Source: JANNRW01 sp031401815
GTDB lineage: Bacteria > Desulfobacterota > Desulfuromonadia > Geobacterales > DSM-12255
Direction: 5' to 3'
Length of the DNA: 12,121 nt
Assembly (NCBI GenBank): GCA_031401815.1
Contig: JANNRW010000303.1
Coordinates: forward strand, 1-12,121
A program made the position numbers and the translations under genes. The notes below the pieces were generated by a model. It had not been told where the DNA came from. It worked only from the letters and a program-made list of their open reading frames with translations, and made no database searches. Position 1 is the stretch's first letter; the number at the start of each line of letters is the position of its first letter. This document shows positions 1 through 6,389 of this stretch, piece after piece.

Positions 1-257
1 GTGAGCGAAGCGAACGAATACCTTAACCTGTGAGCGAAGCGAACGAATACCTTAACCTGTGAGCGAAGCGAACGAATACCTTAACCTGTGAGCGAAGCGA
101 ACGTAAACCTCAACCTGTGAGCGAAGCGAACGTAAACCTCAACCTGTGAGCGAAGCGAACGAATACCTCAACCTGTGAGCGAAGCGAACGAATACCTTAA
201 CCTGTGAGCGAAGCGAACGAATACCTCAACCTGTGAGCAAAGCGAACGAATATCTGA
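1..257. repeat. 29-bp tandem repeat array, nine copies
   Basis: Copies start at 1, 30, 59, 88, 117, 146, 175, 204 and 233. Each opens with GTGAGCGAAGCGAACG and ends in a variable AATACCT(T/C)AACCT part. Copies 1, 2, 3 and 7 share one variant, 6 and 8 a second, 4 and 5 a third (GTAAACCTC), and the ninth is diverged and runs into the etfA ribosome binding site. There are no spacers, so this is not a CRISPR. All three forward frames hit a stop by base 33, so an upstream gene entering the window would end inside the first copy; frame 1 reads VSEANEYLNL then TGA. That suggests, by inference only, that the array grew from the 3' end of an upstream gene, probably etfB. The window begins exactly at a copy boundary, so the true copy number may be larger. 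Confidence 0.97.
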
Positions 258-259
258 GG
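255..259 (+). promoter_or_regulatory. Ribosome binding site of etfA, made from the last repeat copy
   Basis: TGAGG lies seven bases before the ATG at 267. It sits where the other copies read CCT(T/C)AACC, so divergence of the ninth repeat copy seems to have created, or been kept for, the Shine-Dalgarno sequence. Confidence 0.6.
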
Positions 260-266
260 TTCCCCC

Positions 267-1598
267 ATGACTGAAGCAAAAAAACCGCCCAAAAAGCCGC
301 GAGGCAGAGCAGCTCTTATCGAAGGCAGATGTATTGCCTGTGGTGCCAGATGTCAGAGTGTCTGTCCTGTCAACTGCGTTGAAATGAATGACGCTGGTGA
401 GCCGATTATTGATCAGCCCAAATGCATCGGTTGCGTCAAATGCGTCAAGATCTGCCCTTCCCAGGCGATTGAGATGGTTTTTACTCCGGAGGAGCAGCTT
501 ATTCTTGACGAGTTGGCCAAAAACTCTGTTGATTCTGCTCCTGTTGAAGAAGAGCCTGATACCGAGGCTGCTTTACTGGCTACCAGGCTTTCCGCTTACA
601 AGGGTGTCTGGGTCTTTGTCGAGCAGACCGAGGGTGATGTGGCAAAAGTTTCCTGGGAGCTTCTAGGCAAAGGGAGAGAACTTGCTGATACTCTTGGGGT
701 GCAGCTCTCTGCGGTGGTGCTGGGCGAGAATGTTGAAGCGCTCTGCCAGGAAGCTTTCGAGTATGGAGCAGATCATGCCTATCTCATAGATGCTCCTGTT
801 TTCAGGCACTACCGGACTGAGGTCTATCTGAAGGCTATGTGTAGGCTGATTGAGCTGTACAGACCCGAGATCATCCTCATGGGGGCAACTGGTGTAGGAC
901 GTGATCTTGCCGGGGCAGTGGCGACTGCCGTGGCTACAGGTCTTACTGCTGATTGCACCGGTCTATCCATTGACGACAAAAACAATCTTATGCAGACCCG
1001 GCCAGCCTTTGGCGGCAACATCATGGCTACAATCATGTGCGACAAGTTCCGTCCGCAGATGGCTACAGTGCGCCCTCATGTGATGCCTATGTCTGAGCGT
1101 CAGCCAGGGAGGCAGGGGAGCATAACCCGTGAGAGCTGTCTGATTCAGGAAGAGGATGTCCTGGTCAAGGTGCTGGAGATAATCAGTGACAGGAAGAAGG
1201 ATAATGTAGATGTCGCAGGAGCAGAGTTCATCGTTTCCGGTGGCCGGGGGATGATGGGGAAAGAGAACTTTGCTATGCTTAAAGAGCTTGCTGATGAACT
1301 TGGCGGAGTTGTCGGGGCCTCAAGAAGCGCTGTAGATGCAGGTTGGATGCCTCAGGATCGTCAGGTTGGCCAGACCGGCAAGACAGTGCGTCCGAAGATT
1401 TACATCGCCTGTGGTATCAGCGGCGCGATTCAGCACCTTGTAGGGATGCAGGACTCGGATGTGGTTATTGCCATCAATCGTGACAAGGATGCCCCTATTT
1501 TCGAAGTTGCCACCTATGGCATTGTTGGCGATCTATTTCAGGTTATCCCGGCGATTACCAACAGGATCAGGGAGATGAAGGCGGCGAGACGGCAGTGA
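267..1598 (+). CDS. etfA: Electron transfer flavoprotein alpha subunit with N-terminal 2x[4Fe-4S] ferredoxin domain
   Basis: 443 residues, about 120 longer than a plain EtfA because of an N-terminal ferredoxin domain. The first cluster motif is C22, C25, C29, C33 (one residue wider than the usual CxxCxxC); the second is C53, C56, C59, C63. After an acidic linker (about 75-105) comes the EtfA N-terminal alpha/beta domain (about 110-290). The C-terminal FAD-binding domain (about 310-440) shows SGGRGMMGKENF, SRSAVDAGWMPQDRQVGQTG and CGISGAIQHLVGM, all typical of EtfA. EtfAB carries electrons from acyl-CoA dehydrogenases; EtfA forms with extra clusters are known from anaerobes, including CarE of caffeyl-CoA reductase. 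EtfB is not in the window and should lie upstream. The EMO-like gene downstream on the same strand suggests that the final acceptor is menaquinone, though a bifurcating role cannot be excluded. The start is fixed by TGAGG at 255-259. Confidence 0.95.
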   Translation: MTEAKKPPKKPRGRAALIEGRCIACGARCQSVCPVNCVEMNDAGEPIIDQPKCIGCVKCVKICPSQAIEMVFTPEEQLILDELAKNSVDSAPVEEEPDTEAALLATRLSAYKGVWVFVEQTEGDVAKVSWELLGKGRELADTLGVQLSAVVLGENVEALCQEAFEYGADHAYLIDAPVFRHYRTEVYLKAMCRLIELYRPEIILMGATGVGRDLAGAVATAVATGLTADCTGLSIDDKNNLMQTRPAFGGNIMATIMCDKFRPQMATVRPHVMPMSERQPGRQGSITRESCLIQEEDVLVKVLEIISDRKKDNVDVAGAEFIVSGGRGMMGKENFAMLKELADELGGVVGASRSAVDAGWMPQDRQVGQTGKTVRPKIYIACGISGAIQHLVGMQDSDVVIAINRDKDAPIFEVATYGIVGDLFQVIPAITNRIREMKAARRQ

Positions 1599-1640
1599 AT
1601 AGTGGATAGTGAATGGTGAATAGTGAAAAGTGAAACTGCT
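1599..1640. repeat. Degenerate GTGAATAGTGA low-complexity repeat
   Basis: Directly after the etfA stop the sequence runs through near-repeats of GTGAATAGTG, GATAGTGAATG, GTGAATAGTGAA and AAGTGAAAC. It has no coding potential. It is the mirror partner of the TTCATA repeat at 2063-2113, whose reverse complement is a similar TATGAA series. Confidence 0.75.
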
Positions 1641-1647
1641 GCTGATA

Positions 1648-1799
1648 GCAGGAGGGCGGGGGCTTTCCCGGAGTAAATGTGCGGCGGAATGCAATGTCAG
1701 ACTGATCGGGAAAATTTCTGCAAAACTAGAAGGTTGAGCGAAGAATCAAAGTTGACCGCAATTGCAGATTTATCGGAGGGGAAGTCCCCGCCCTCCTGC
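1648..1799 (+). repeat. Palindromic element A (about 152 bp, 22-bp terminal inverted repeats)
   Basis: The ends 1648-1669 and 1778-1799 are inverted repeats: 20 of 22 positions match, and the other two would be G.U pairs in a plus-strand RNA, so the whole 22-bp stem could pair. The interior holds GGAGTAAATGTGC, ATCGGGAAA and a 21-bp block (1751-1771) that recurs perfectly but inverted in element B. A plus-strand reading frame from 1677 passes through it and contains SKLTAIADLSEGKSPPSC, similar to the peptide in element B. It could be a MITE-like insertion, a structured RNA, or the remnant of a small repeated gene. I do not recognise the family. Confidence 0.8.
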
Positions 1800-1861
1800 G
1801 GCTCTGAGGAAAAAGAGACTGTAAACAGAAAACCTGATTCGAAACCCAGTAGAGGGGTGCA
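1800..1861. other. Spacer between palindromic elements A and B
   Basis: 62 bases separate the two inverted elements and would form the loop of the large imperfect palindrome 1648-2021. It holds no hairpin or promoter that I can support. Confidence 0.5.
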
Positions 1862-2021
1862 GCAGGAGGCGTCCGGGGACTCTTCCTGCGTGAAATCTGC
1901 AATTGCGGTCAACAGTTCTGCCTTTGATCGGCCTTGATTTTTTGCACAATGTTTCCCGATCTTCAGTTCACTGCTCTTCGCTGCACATTTTACTCCGGAA
2001 GAGCCCCCGGACGCCTGAAGC
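1862..2021 (-). repeat. Palindromic element B (about 160 bp), inverted copy of element A
   Basis: The ends 1862-1886 and 1997-2021 are inverted repeats (21 of 25 identical, plus one G.U pair in a minus-strand RNA). Read on the minus strand it has the same order as element A: GGAGTAAAATGTGCAGCG, ATCGGGAAAC, and the block at 1913-1893 identical to 1751-1771. Its ends differ from those of A (AGGCGTCCGGGG instead of AGGGCGGGG; CTCTTCC instead of CTTTCCC), but both ends of B carry the same change, as expected if pairing is kept. A minus-strand frame runs through the whole element and includes AELLTAIADFTQEESPDASC. Confidence 0.8.
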
Positions 2022-2062
2022 AGCGAGGAGTTCGGCAGGAAAATATCAGTCTTGAGACTTGA

Positions 2063-2113
2063 ATTCATACTTCATATTTCATATTTCATAACTCATACTT
2101 CATTACTCATAAT
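2063..2113. repeat. Degenerate TTCATAYTTCATA low-complexity repeat
   Basis: About six near-copies of TTCATACT, TTCATATT and CTCATACT in tandem, A+T-rich. It lies 28 bases before the start codon of the EMO-like gene and closes the repeat-filled gap that began at 1599. It may also house a promoter, but no -35/-10 pair stands out. Confidence 0.7.
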
Positions 2114-2141
2114 TGCAGCATCGCGTACTTGAGGATAAAAC

Positions 2142-4142
2142 ATGAACTATAGCGCCATATTCACCCCTCTCTTTCTCCTTGCTTCAGGCTTTTTCATATG
2201 GAGCGCCTGGCGGCGTCTCTCCCTGATCCGTCTGGGGAAGCCGGAAAACCGCTACGACCATCTGTCACTTCGCACGTGGGACATGCTCCTCTTTGCCTTT
2301 GGCCAGAAAAAAGTATTGGATCGCCCCTTTGGTTTCAACCATTTTGTCATTTTCTGGTCATTTATCATACTCCTTCTGGCCAATGGCGAGTTCATCATAA
2401 ACGGCATTTTCCCCTGGATCAGCCTTCGTCTTCTCCTCCCCTCCATACATGGGCCGCTTCTTTTTCTGTTTGATGCAGTATCTCTGCTTGCACTGGTCAG
2501 TGTCTGTATTGCAGCTGGTCGCCGCCTGTTTTTCAAATTCGATTATCAGGACAGTCTATATGTAAAAAGGCGAAGTCTGGAAGGGTTTCTGATTCTGGCT
2601 TTCATCGCGCTCCTGATGGTTGCCTATTTTGGTATTCACGCCGCAGAAATTGCCATGAGAGCCGAACCCCTTGCCAACTGGATGCCGGTCTCCAGATTTG
2701 CCGCATCATTTTATTCGTGTGCTGGTGGATGCGCCAGCTGCACACTGCTCCCCATGCTCAATTTTTTCTGGTGGCTGCATGCAGCAGTTCTACTGGCTTT
2801 CCTGATATTCCTTCCGATGAGCAAGCATATGCATATCCTGACAGCTATTCCAAACTGTTTTTTCCAGTCACTTGACAAGCCAAATACCCAGCCCAGGGAA
2901 GAGTTTGTCAAAGGGAACAGTTATGGAGTTGAAAAAGTTACTGACTTTACCTGGAAAGACCTTCTGGACTCTTTCTCCTGCACAGAGTGCGGACGATGTC
3001 AGGACTCCTGCCCTGCCCAGATTACCGGCAAATCTCTGAACCCCCGTCAGGTTATCCATTCGATGAAAACCAATCTCCTGGCCAATGCTACAGCTCTCAA
3101 AAGCGGGTCTGCACTGAAAATGCCGCTCATTGGAGATGAAGGGGAGGGGACAAATACTGAAGAGACCATCTGGGCCTGTACAACCTGCGGAGCCTGTATT
3201 GAGGCCTGCCCGGTCATGATCGAGCAGATGCCTAAAATTATCAAGTTGCGCCGTTATCTGGTCGAGATGAGAAGCAGTTTCCCGGAAGAGCTCCTTAATC
3301 TGTTCGAAAATATGGAACAGCGTAGCAACCCGTGGGGGATCGCCCCTACCGAGCGGGTAAAATGGCATAGCACAATGGAGGTGCAGCCGTTTGAGGCGGG
3401 AAAAACCGAGTATCTGTTCTATGTTGGCTGTGCCGGGGCATTTGACTCACGGCAGAAGCATGTGACTGTTGCCCTTGCGACCATATTGAACTCAGCCGGT
3501 ATCTCATGGGGAATTCTCGGAAAAGAGGAGAAGTGCTGTGGAGACAGCCTCAGAAGACTTGGTAATGAGTTCGTCTTTGACAAAATGGCAAAGGAGAATG
3601 TCAGGATTTTCCAGGAAAAGGGTGTCGCAAAAGTTATCACACAGTGTCCGCACTGTTTTACAACACTGAAAAACGATTATCGTCAGTATGGTCTTGAGCT
3701 TGAAGTAGTGCATCATGCCGAGTTTCTTGCCGAGCTTCTCCGTAATGGGAAAATCAAGCTGACCCGTGAGGTGAAAGAGCTTGGCACTCTGCTATACCAT
3801 GACTCCTGTTATCTTGGGAGGCACAACGGTATTTACGAGGAGCCCAGAGAGGTCATCTCCAGGGTGACCGGCCAGCAGCCGCAGGAGTTTGGCCGAAACC
3901 GTGAAAAAGGTTTTTGCTGCGGCGCAGGTGGAGGGCGGATGTGGATGGAAGAGCACTCCGGAGAGAGGATCAATTTAAGTCGTGTCAGCGAAGCGCTTGA
4001 GCAGAAACCGGATACCATCTGTGTTGCCTGCCCCTACTGTATGACCATGATGGAAGATGGACTTAAAGATATGCAGTCCGGACAGACCAGGGTAAAGGAT
4101 ATTGCCGAGGTTGTGGCAGAGGGGTTAAGAGCTGTTAGTTGA
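2142..4142 (+). CDS. EMO-type membrane Fe-S / cytochrome b oxidoreductase (probable ETF:menaquinone oxidoreductase)
   Basis: 666 residues. The N-terminal part (about 1-235) has five or six hydrophobic segments like the NarI-type cytochrome b fold; likely heme-ligand histidines are H67, H103, H166, H213 and H229/H231. A ferredoxin-like segment follows with C280, C283, C286, C290 and C346, C349, C352, C356. The C-terminal half has two CCG (heterodisulfide reductase HdrB/GlpC-type) domains: C430, CCG at 465-467, C502/C505; and C556, CCG at 592-594, C630/C633. This architecture matches the DUF224-type EMO of Geobacter and syntrophic bacteria, which takes electrons from reduced ETF and passes them to (methyl)menaquinone. 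The neighbouring etfA supports that role. Odd feature: C193, C197 and C200 lie in a loop between membrane segments. GAGG at 2131-2134, seven bases before the ATG, fixes the start. The alternative, a (S)-2-hydroxy-acid oxidase Fe-S subunit, is less likely given the membrane domain. Confidence 0.9.
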   Translation: MNYSAIFTPLFLLASGFFIWSAWRRLSLIRLGKPENRYDHLSLRTWDMLLFAFGQKKVLDRPFGFNHFVIFWSFIILLLANGEFIINGIFPWISLRLLLPSIHGPLLFLFDAVSLLALVSVCIAAGRRLFFKFDYQDSLYVKRRSLEGFLILAFIALLMVAYFGIHAAEIAMRAEPLANWMPVSRFAASFYSCAGGCASCTLLPMLNFFWWLHAAVLLAFLIFLPMSKHMHILTAIPNCFFQSLDKPNTQPREEFVKGNSYGVEKVTDFTWKDLLDSFSCTECGRCQDSCPAQITGKSLNPRQVIHSMKTNLLANATALKSGSALKMPLIGDEGEGTNTEETIWACTTCGACIEACPVMIEQMPKIIKLRRYLVEMRSSFPEELLNLFENMEQRSNPWGIAPTERVKWHSTMEVQPFEAGKTEYLFYVGCAGAFDSRQKHVTVALATILNSAGISWGILGKEEKCCGDSLRRLGNEFVFDKMAKENVRIFQEKGVAKVITQCPHCFTTLKNDYRQYGLELEVVHHAEFLAELLRNGKIKLTREVKELGTLLYHDSCYLGRHNGIYEEPREVISRVTGQQPQEFGRNREKGFCCGAGGGRMWMEEHSGERINLSRVSEALEQKPDTICVACPYCMTMMEDGLKDMQSGQTRVKDIAEVVAEGLRAVS

Positions 4143-4144
4143 TT

Positions 4145-4184
4145 AAAAAAGGGGCGATCAATATCTGATCGCCCCTTTTTTTTT
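4145..4184. terminator. Bidirectional rho-independent terminator
   Basis: A perfect 10-bp stem, GGGGCGATCA (4151-4160) with TGATCGCCCC (4166-4175), has a five-base loop. Nine Ts (4176-4184) follow on the plus strand and six As (4145-4150) precede it, giving a U-tract on the minus strand too. It starts three bases after the EMO-like stop codon and serves the convergent pyrE transcript as well. Confidence 0.95.
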
Positions 4185-4189
4185 AGGAC

Positions 4190-4308
4190 TAGTACCGTGT
4201 AACTCTTATTCTTTCGCAATAGATGCCTTTGTAGAGACGTGCCGCTGGTACGTCTCAGACGCGCCAGCGGCGCGTCTCTACCGAAAACATTTGTGTTACA
4301 TGGAACTA
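4190..4308. mobile_element. 119-bp MITE-like element with terminal inverted repeats
   Basis: The element starts TAGTACCGTGTAAC and ends, read from the minus strand, TAGTTCCATGTAAC; the two ends match at about 20 of 28 positions. The interior is dominated by a near-perfect hairpin at 4231-4281. No reading frame of any size fits, so it would be non-autonomous. The left 30 bases recur at 11155-11184 with three differences. The first three bases of the right end (TAG on the minus strand, 4306-4308) are the pyrE stop codon, so an insertion here may have replaced the native 3' end of pyrE. A target-site duplication is not clear. Confidence 0.6.
4231..4281. repeat. 51-base palindrome (REP-like hairpin)
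   Basis: GTAGAGACGTGCCGCTGG (4231-4248) pairs with CCAGCGGCGCGTCTCTAC (4264-4281) at 17 of 18 positions, and the pairing continues inward through ACGTCT/AGACGC around a centre at 4256. The GTAGAGACGCGCC...GGCGCGTCTCTAC type of palindrome is a familiar dispersed motif in several bacterial groups. It forms the core of the 119-bp element and could act as an RNA 3'-end stabiliser for pyrE. Confidence 0.85.
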
Positions 4309-4854
4309 ACCGACAAGTTCGCTCTTCGTAAATATAGCTTTAAGCCAGTACCCTTCAGCTTCGATGTTCTCCCGGCCACCCTCCTCACGATCAACCAGAG
4401 TAACAATACCCAGAACCTCCAGACCTTCCTCTTTAGCCCTGTTCACCGCTTTCATGGATGAGCCTCCGGTAGTTACCACATCTTCTACAATTACAACTTT
4501 TGTTCCGGGGGGGAGATTCTTGCGCCCCTCCAGCCACTGGCCGGTGCCGTGCCCTTTAGGCTCCTTGCGGATGATGAAGGCGTGCATGTTGTTACCTTCA
4601 AGGTGGGCGGCAATGGAGGTTGCTGTAGCTATAGGGTCAGCGCCGAGAGTTATGCCACCAACTGCCTCAACTCCAGGGACATCCCGGATAGCATCATAAA
4701 AGAGTTTCCCGATCAGGAACCCCCCTTCGGCATGAAGGGTTGTCTGTTTTCCGTCAAAATAAAAATCGCTTTGACGACCAGAGGCAAGGGTTACCAGCCT
4801 TTTTTCATAGGAAAGCTCCAGAATGATTCTCTTCAATTTTTCACGATCTGTCAT
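4306..4854 (-). CDS. pyrE: Orotate phosphoribosyltransferase
   Basis: 182 residues, normal length for PyrE. It joins orotate to PRPP to give OMP, the fifth step of pyrimidine synthesis, in the cytoplasm. The PRPP-binding motif VVIVEDVVTTGGSS is at 120-133, and the flexible catalytic loop RKEPKGHGTG at 96-105 carries the expected lysines and H102. The ATG overlaps the purF stop codon (ATGA, 4851-4854), and an AAGGAG eight bases before it lies inside the end of purF, so the two are translationally coupled. The stop TAG coincides with the outer bases of the 119-bp element, so the last residues may have been altered by that insertion. Confidence 0.97.
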   Translation of the reverse strand: MTDREKLKRIILELSYEKRLVTLASGRQSDFYFDGKQTTLHAEGGFLIGKLFYDAIRDVPGVEAVGGITLGADPIATATSIAAHLEGNNMHAFIIRKEPKGHGTGQWLEGRKNLPPGTKVVIVEDVVTTGGSSMKAVNRAKEEGLEVLGIVTLVDREEGGRENIEAEGYWLKAIFTKSELVG

Positions 4855-6269
4855 GGTTCAAACTCCTTTTCAAATAGATCCATCTGGGGATCGACCCCCA
4901 TGTTGGGAAAGCAGATTGGATAGTCGCCGGAAAAGCATGCCTGGCAGTGAGGGGTATTCTCGGTACCGACAGATCTGGTCAGTCCGCTGTGCGAGAGATA
5001 GCCGAGGGTGTCGGCTGTTATGTATTTGCGAATCTCATCAATAGAGTGCGAGGCTGAGATCAGCTCCTTGCGGTTGGGGGTGTCAATGCCGTAGTAACAG
5101 GGGTAGCTGGTTGGAGGGGAAGAGATTCTCATATGGATCTCACTGGCACCGGCATTGCGGACCATCTTGACGATCTTTCGCGATGTGGTTCCTCTGACAA
5201 TCGAGTCGTCAATGATTACGACCCGTTTCCCCTGTAATATCTCCCGCACCGGATTCAGTTTTATCTTTACTCCGAAGTGGCGGATCGACTGTTGCGGTTC
5301 TATGAAGGTGCGGCCAACATAGTGGTTCCGGATCAGTCCCAGCTCAAAAGGTAGACCTGCCTCTTCAGCATAACCCATGGCAGCGGGAACGCCGGAGTCA
5401 GGAACCGCTATGACAATATCCGCCTCCACGCCATGTTCTCTGGCCAGTTGACGTCCCATCTCTTTGCGAACCATATAGACATTCTTGCCGAAGATATATG
5501 AGTCCGGACGGGCGAAGTAGACGAATTCAAAGATGCATGGGGCAGGGGGGACTTTTTTCCAGGGGAAGTAACTGGTAATGCCGTTTTTATCTATTACAAC
5601 CAGCTCGCCCGGCTCAATTTCCCGAATGAATTCGGCTTCGATAAGGTCAAGGGCACAGCTCTCTGAAGCGACTACGTAGGAACCACCCTGTTTGCCGAGG
5701 CACAAGGGGCGAAAACCGTGAGGATCTCGGGCAGCTATCATTCTGCTTTCGGTAAGAAAGAGGAGGCAGTAGGCCCCCTCGATCCGGTCAAGGGCAGCAG
5801 AGATGCGGTCTACGAGTGAGTCGTTGCGGGAGGTTGCCAGCAGATGTACGATGATTTCCGTGTCCATGGAGGTCTGGAAAATTGAGCCGTAGGCTTCAAG
5901 TTCAGCCCTTATGAGCTGGGCGTTGACGATGTTTCCGTTGTGAGCCACGGCAATGGCACCGCGGGAGTACTCTACCATGATCGGCTGGGTGTTTTTAATA
6001 ACCGAGGAGCCGGTGGTTGAGTAGCGGACATGACCTATGGCCGCTCGCCCGGGCAGTTTCTTGAAGGTATCCTGATTGCCGAATACATCTGCCACCAGCC
6101 CCATTGCCTTATGGGAGTGAAGTGCCTTACCGTCGGAAGAGACGATGCCGCACGCCTCCTGACCTCTGTGTTGCAAGGCGTAAAGCCCCAGGTAGGTGAG
6201 ATTTGATGCTTCATTGTGGTTGAATATGCCGAAAATACCGCACTCTTCTTCAGGTTGATACTGATTCAT
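4851..6269 (-). CDS. purF: Amidophosphoribosyltransferase ([4Fe-4S] type)
   Basis: 472 residues. It commits PRPP and glutamine to purine synthesis by making 5-phosphoribosylamine. Residues 1-9 (MNQYQPEEE) look like a propeptide removed to expose the nucleophile C10 (CGIFGIF). The glutaminase domain is about 10-235. The phosphoribosyltransferase domain carries VVIIDDSIVRGTTS at 350-363. C245, C391, C442 and C445 occupy the positions of the cluster ligands of Bacillus subtilis PurF, so this is the oxygen-sensitive iron-sulfur form rather than the E. coli form. AAGGAGC lies four bases upstream of the ATG. It is downstream of purQ in the same direction and overlaps pyrE by four bases, linking purine and pyrimidine synthesis on one transcript. 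Confidence 0.97.
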   Translation of the reverse strand: MNQYQPEEECGIFGIFNHNEASNLTYLGLYALQHRGQEACGIVSSDGKALHSHKAMGLVADVFGNQDTFKKLPGRAAIGHVRYSTTGSSVIKNTQPIMVEYSRGAIAVAHNGNIVNAQLIRAELEAYGSIFQTSMDTEIIVHLLATSRNDSLVDRISAALDRIEGAYCLLFLTESRMIAARDPHGFRPLCLGKQGGSYVVASESCALDLIEAEFIREIEPGELVVIDKNGITSYFPWKKVPPAPCIFEFVYFARPDSYIFGKNVYMVRKEMGRQLAREHGVEADIVIAVPDSGVPAAMGYAEEAGLPFELGLIRNHYVGRTFIEPQQSIRHFGVKIKLNPVREILQGKRVVIIDDSIVRGTTSRKIVKMVRNAGASEIHMRISSPPTSYPCYYGIDTPNRKELISASHSIDEIRKYITADTLGYLSHSGLTRSVGTENTPHCQACFSGDYPICFPNMGVDPQMDLFEKEFEP

Positions 6270-6292
6270 CTTAGCTCCTTGAGGAGGTAGTT

Positions 6293-6357
6293 GGTTGAGT
6301 GGTTGAGTGGTTGAGTGGTTGAGTGGTTTTTGTGGTTCACTGGTTGAGTGGTTGACT
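6293..6357. repeat. GGTTGAGT 8-bp tandem repeats
   Basis: Four perfect tandem copies of GGTTGAGT run from 6293 to 6324; a fifth (6342-6349) and a variant GGTTGACT (6350-6357) follow after a 17-base interruption. The array lies in the purQ-purF gap, just upstream of the purF ribosome binding site, and is read on the minus strand as ACTCAACC repeats. Confidence 0.95.
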
Positions 6358-6385
6358 CAATTACTCGACTACTCGACCACTCAAC
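6343..6385 (-). other. Hairpin in the purQ-purF spacer
   Basis: GTTGAGTGGT (6343-6352) and ACCACTCAAC (6376-6385) form a perfect 10-bp stem with a 23-base loop, five bases after the purQ stop codon. No U-tract follows on the minus strand, so it is not a standard terminator. It could protect the purQ end of the message or lower purF expression, or be a by-product of the adjacent repeats. Confidence 0.5.
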
Positions 6386-6389
6386 GAAT

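Noticed and set aside
1..257. CRISPR array
   Set aside because: The 29-bp units are directly adjacent with no spacers, and there is no cas gene.
1697..2068. A 123-residue minus-strand gene in the etfA-EMO gap
   Set aside because: It runs across both inverted elements and the spacer, has no clear ribosome binding site, and is explained by the repeats. It is kept only as an observation about the shared peptide.
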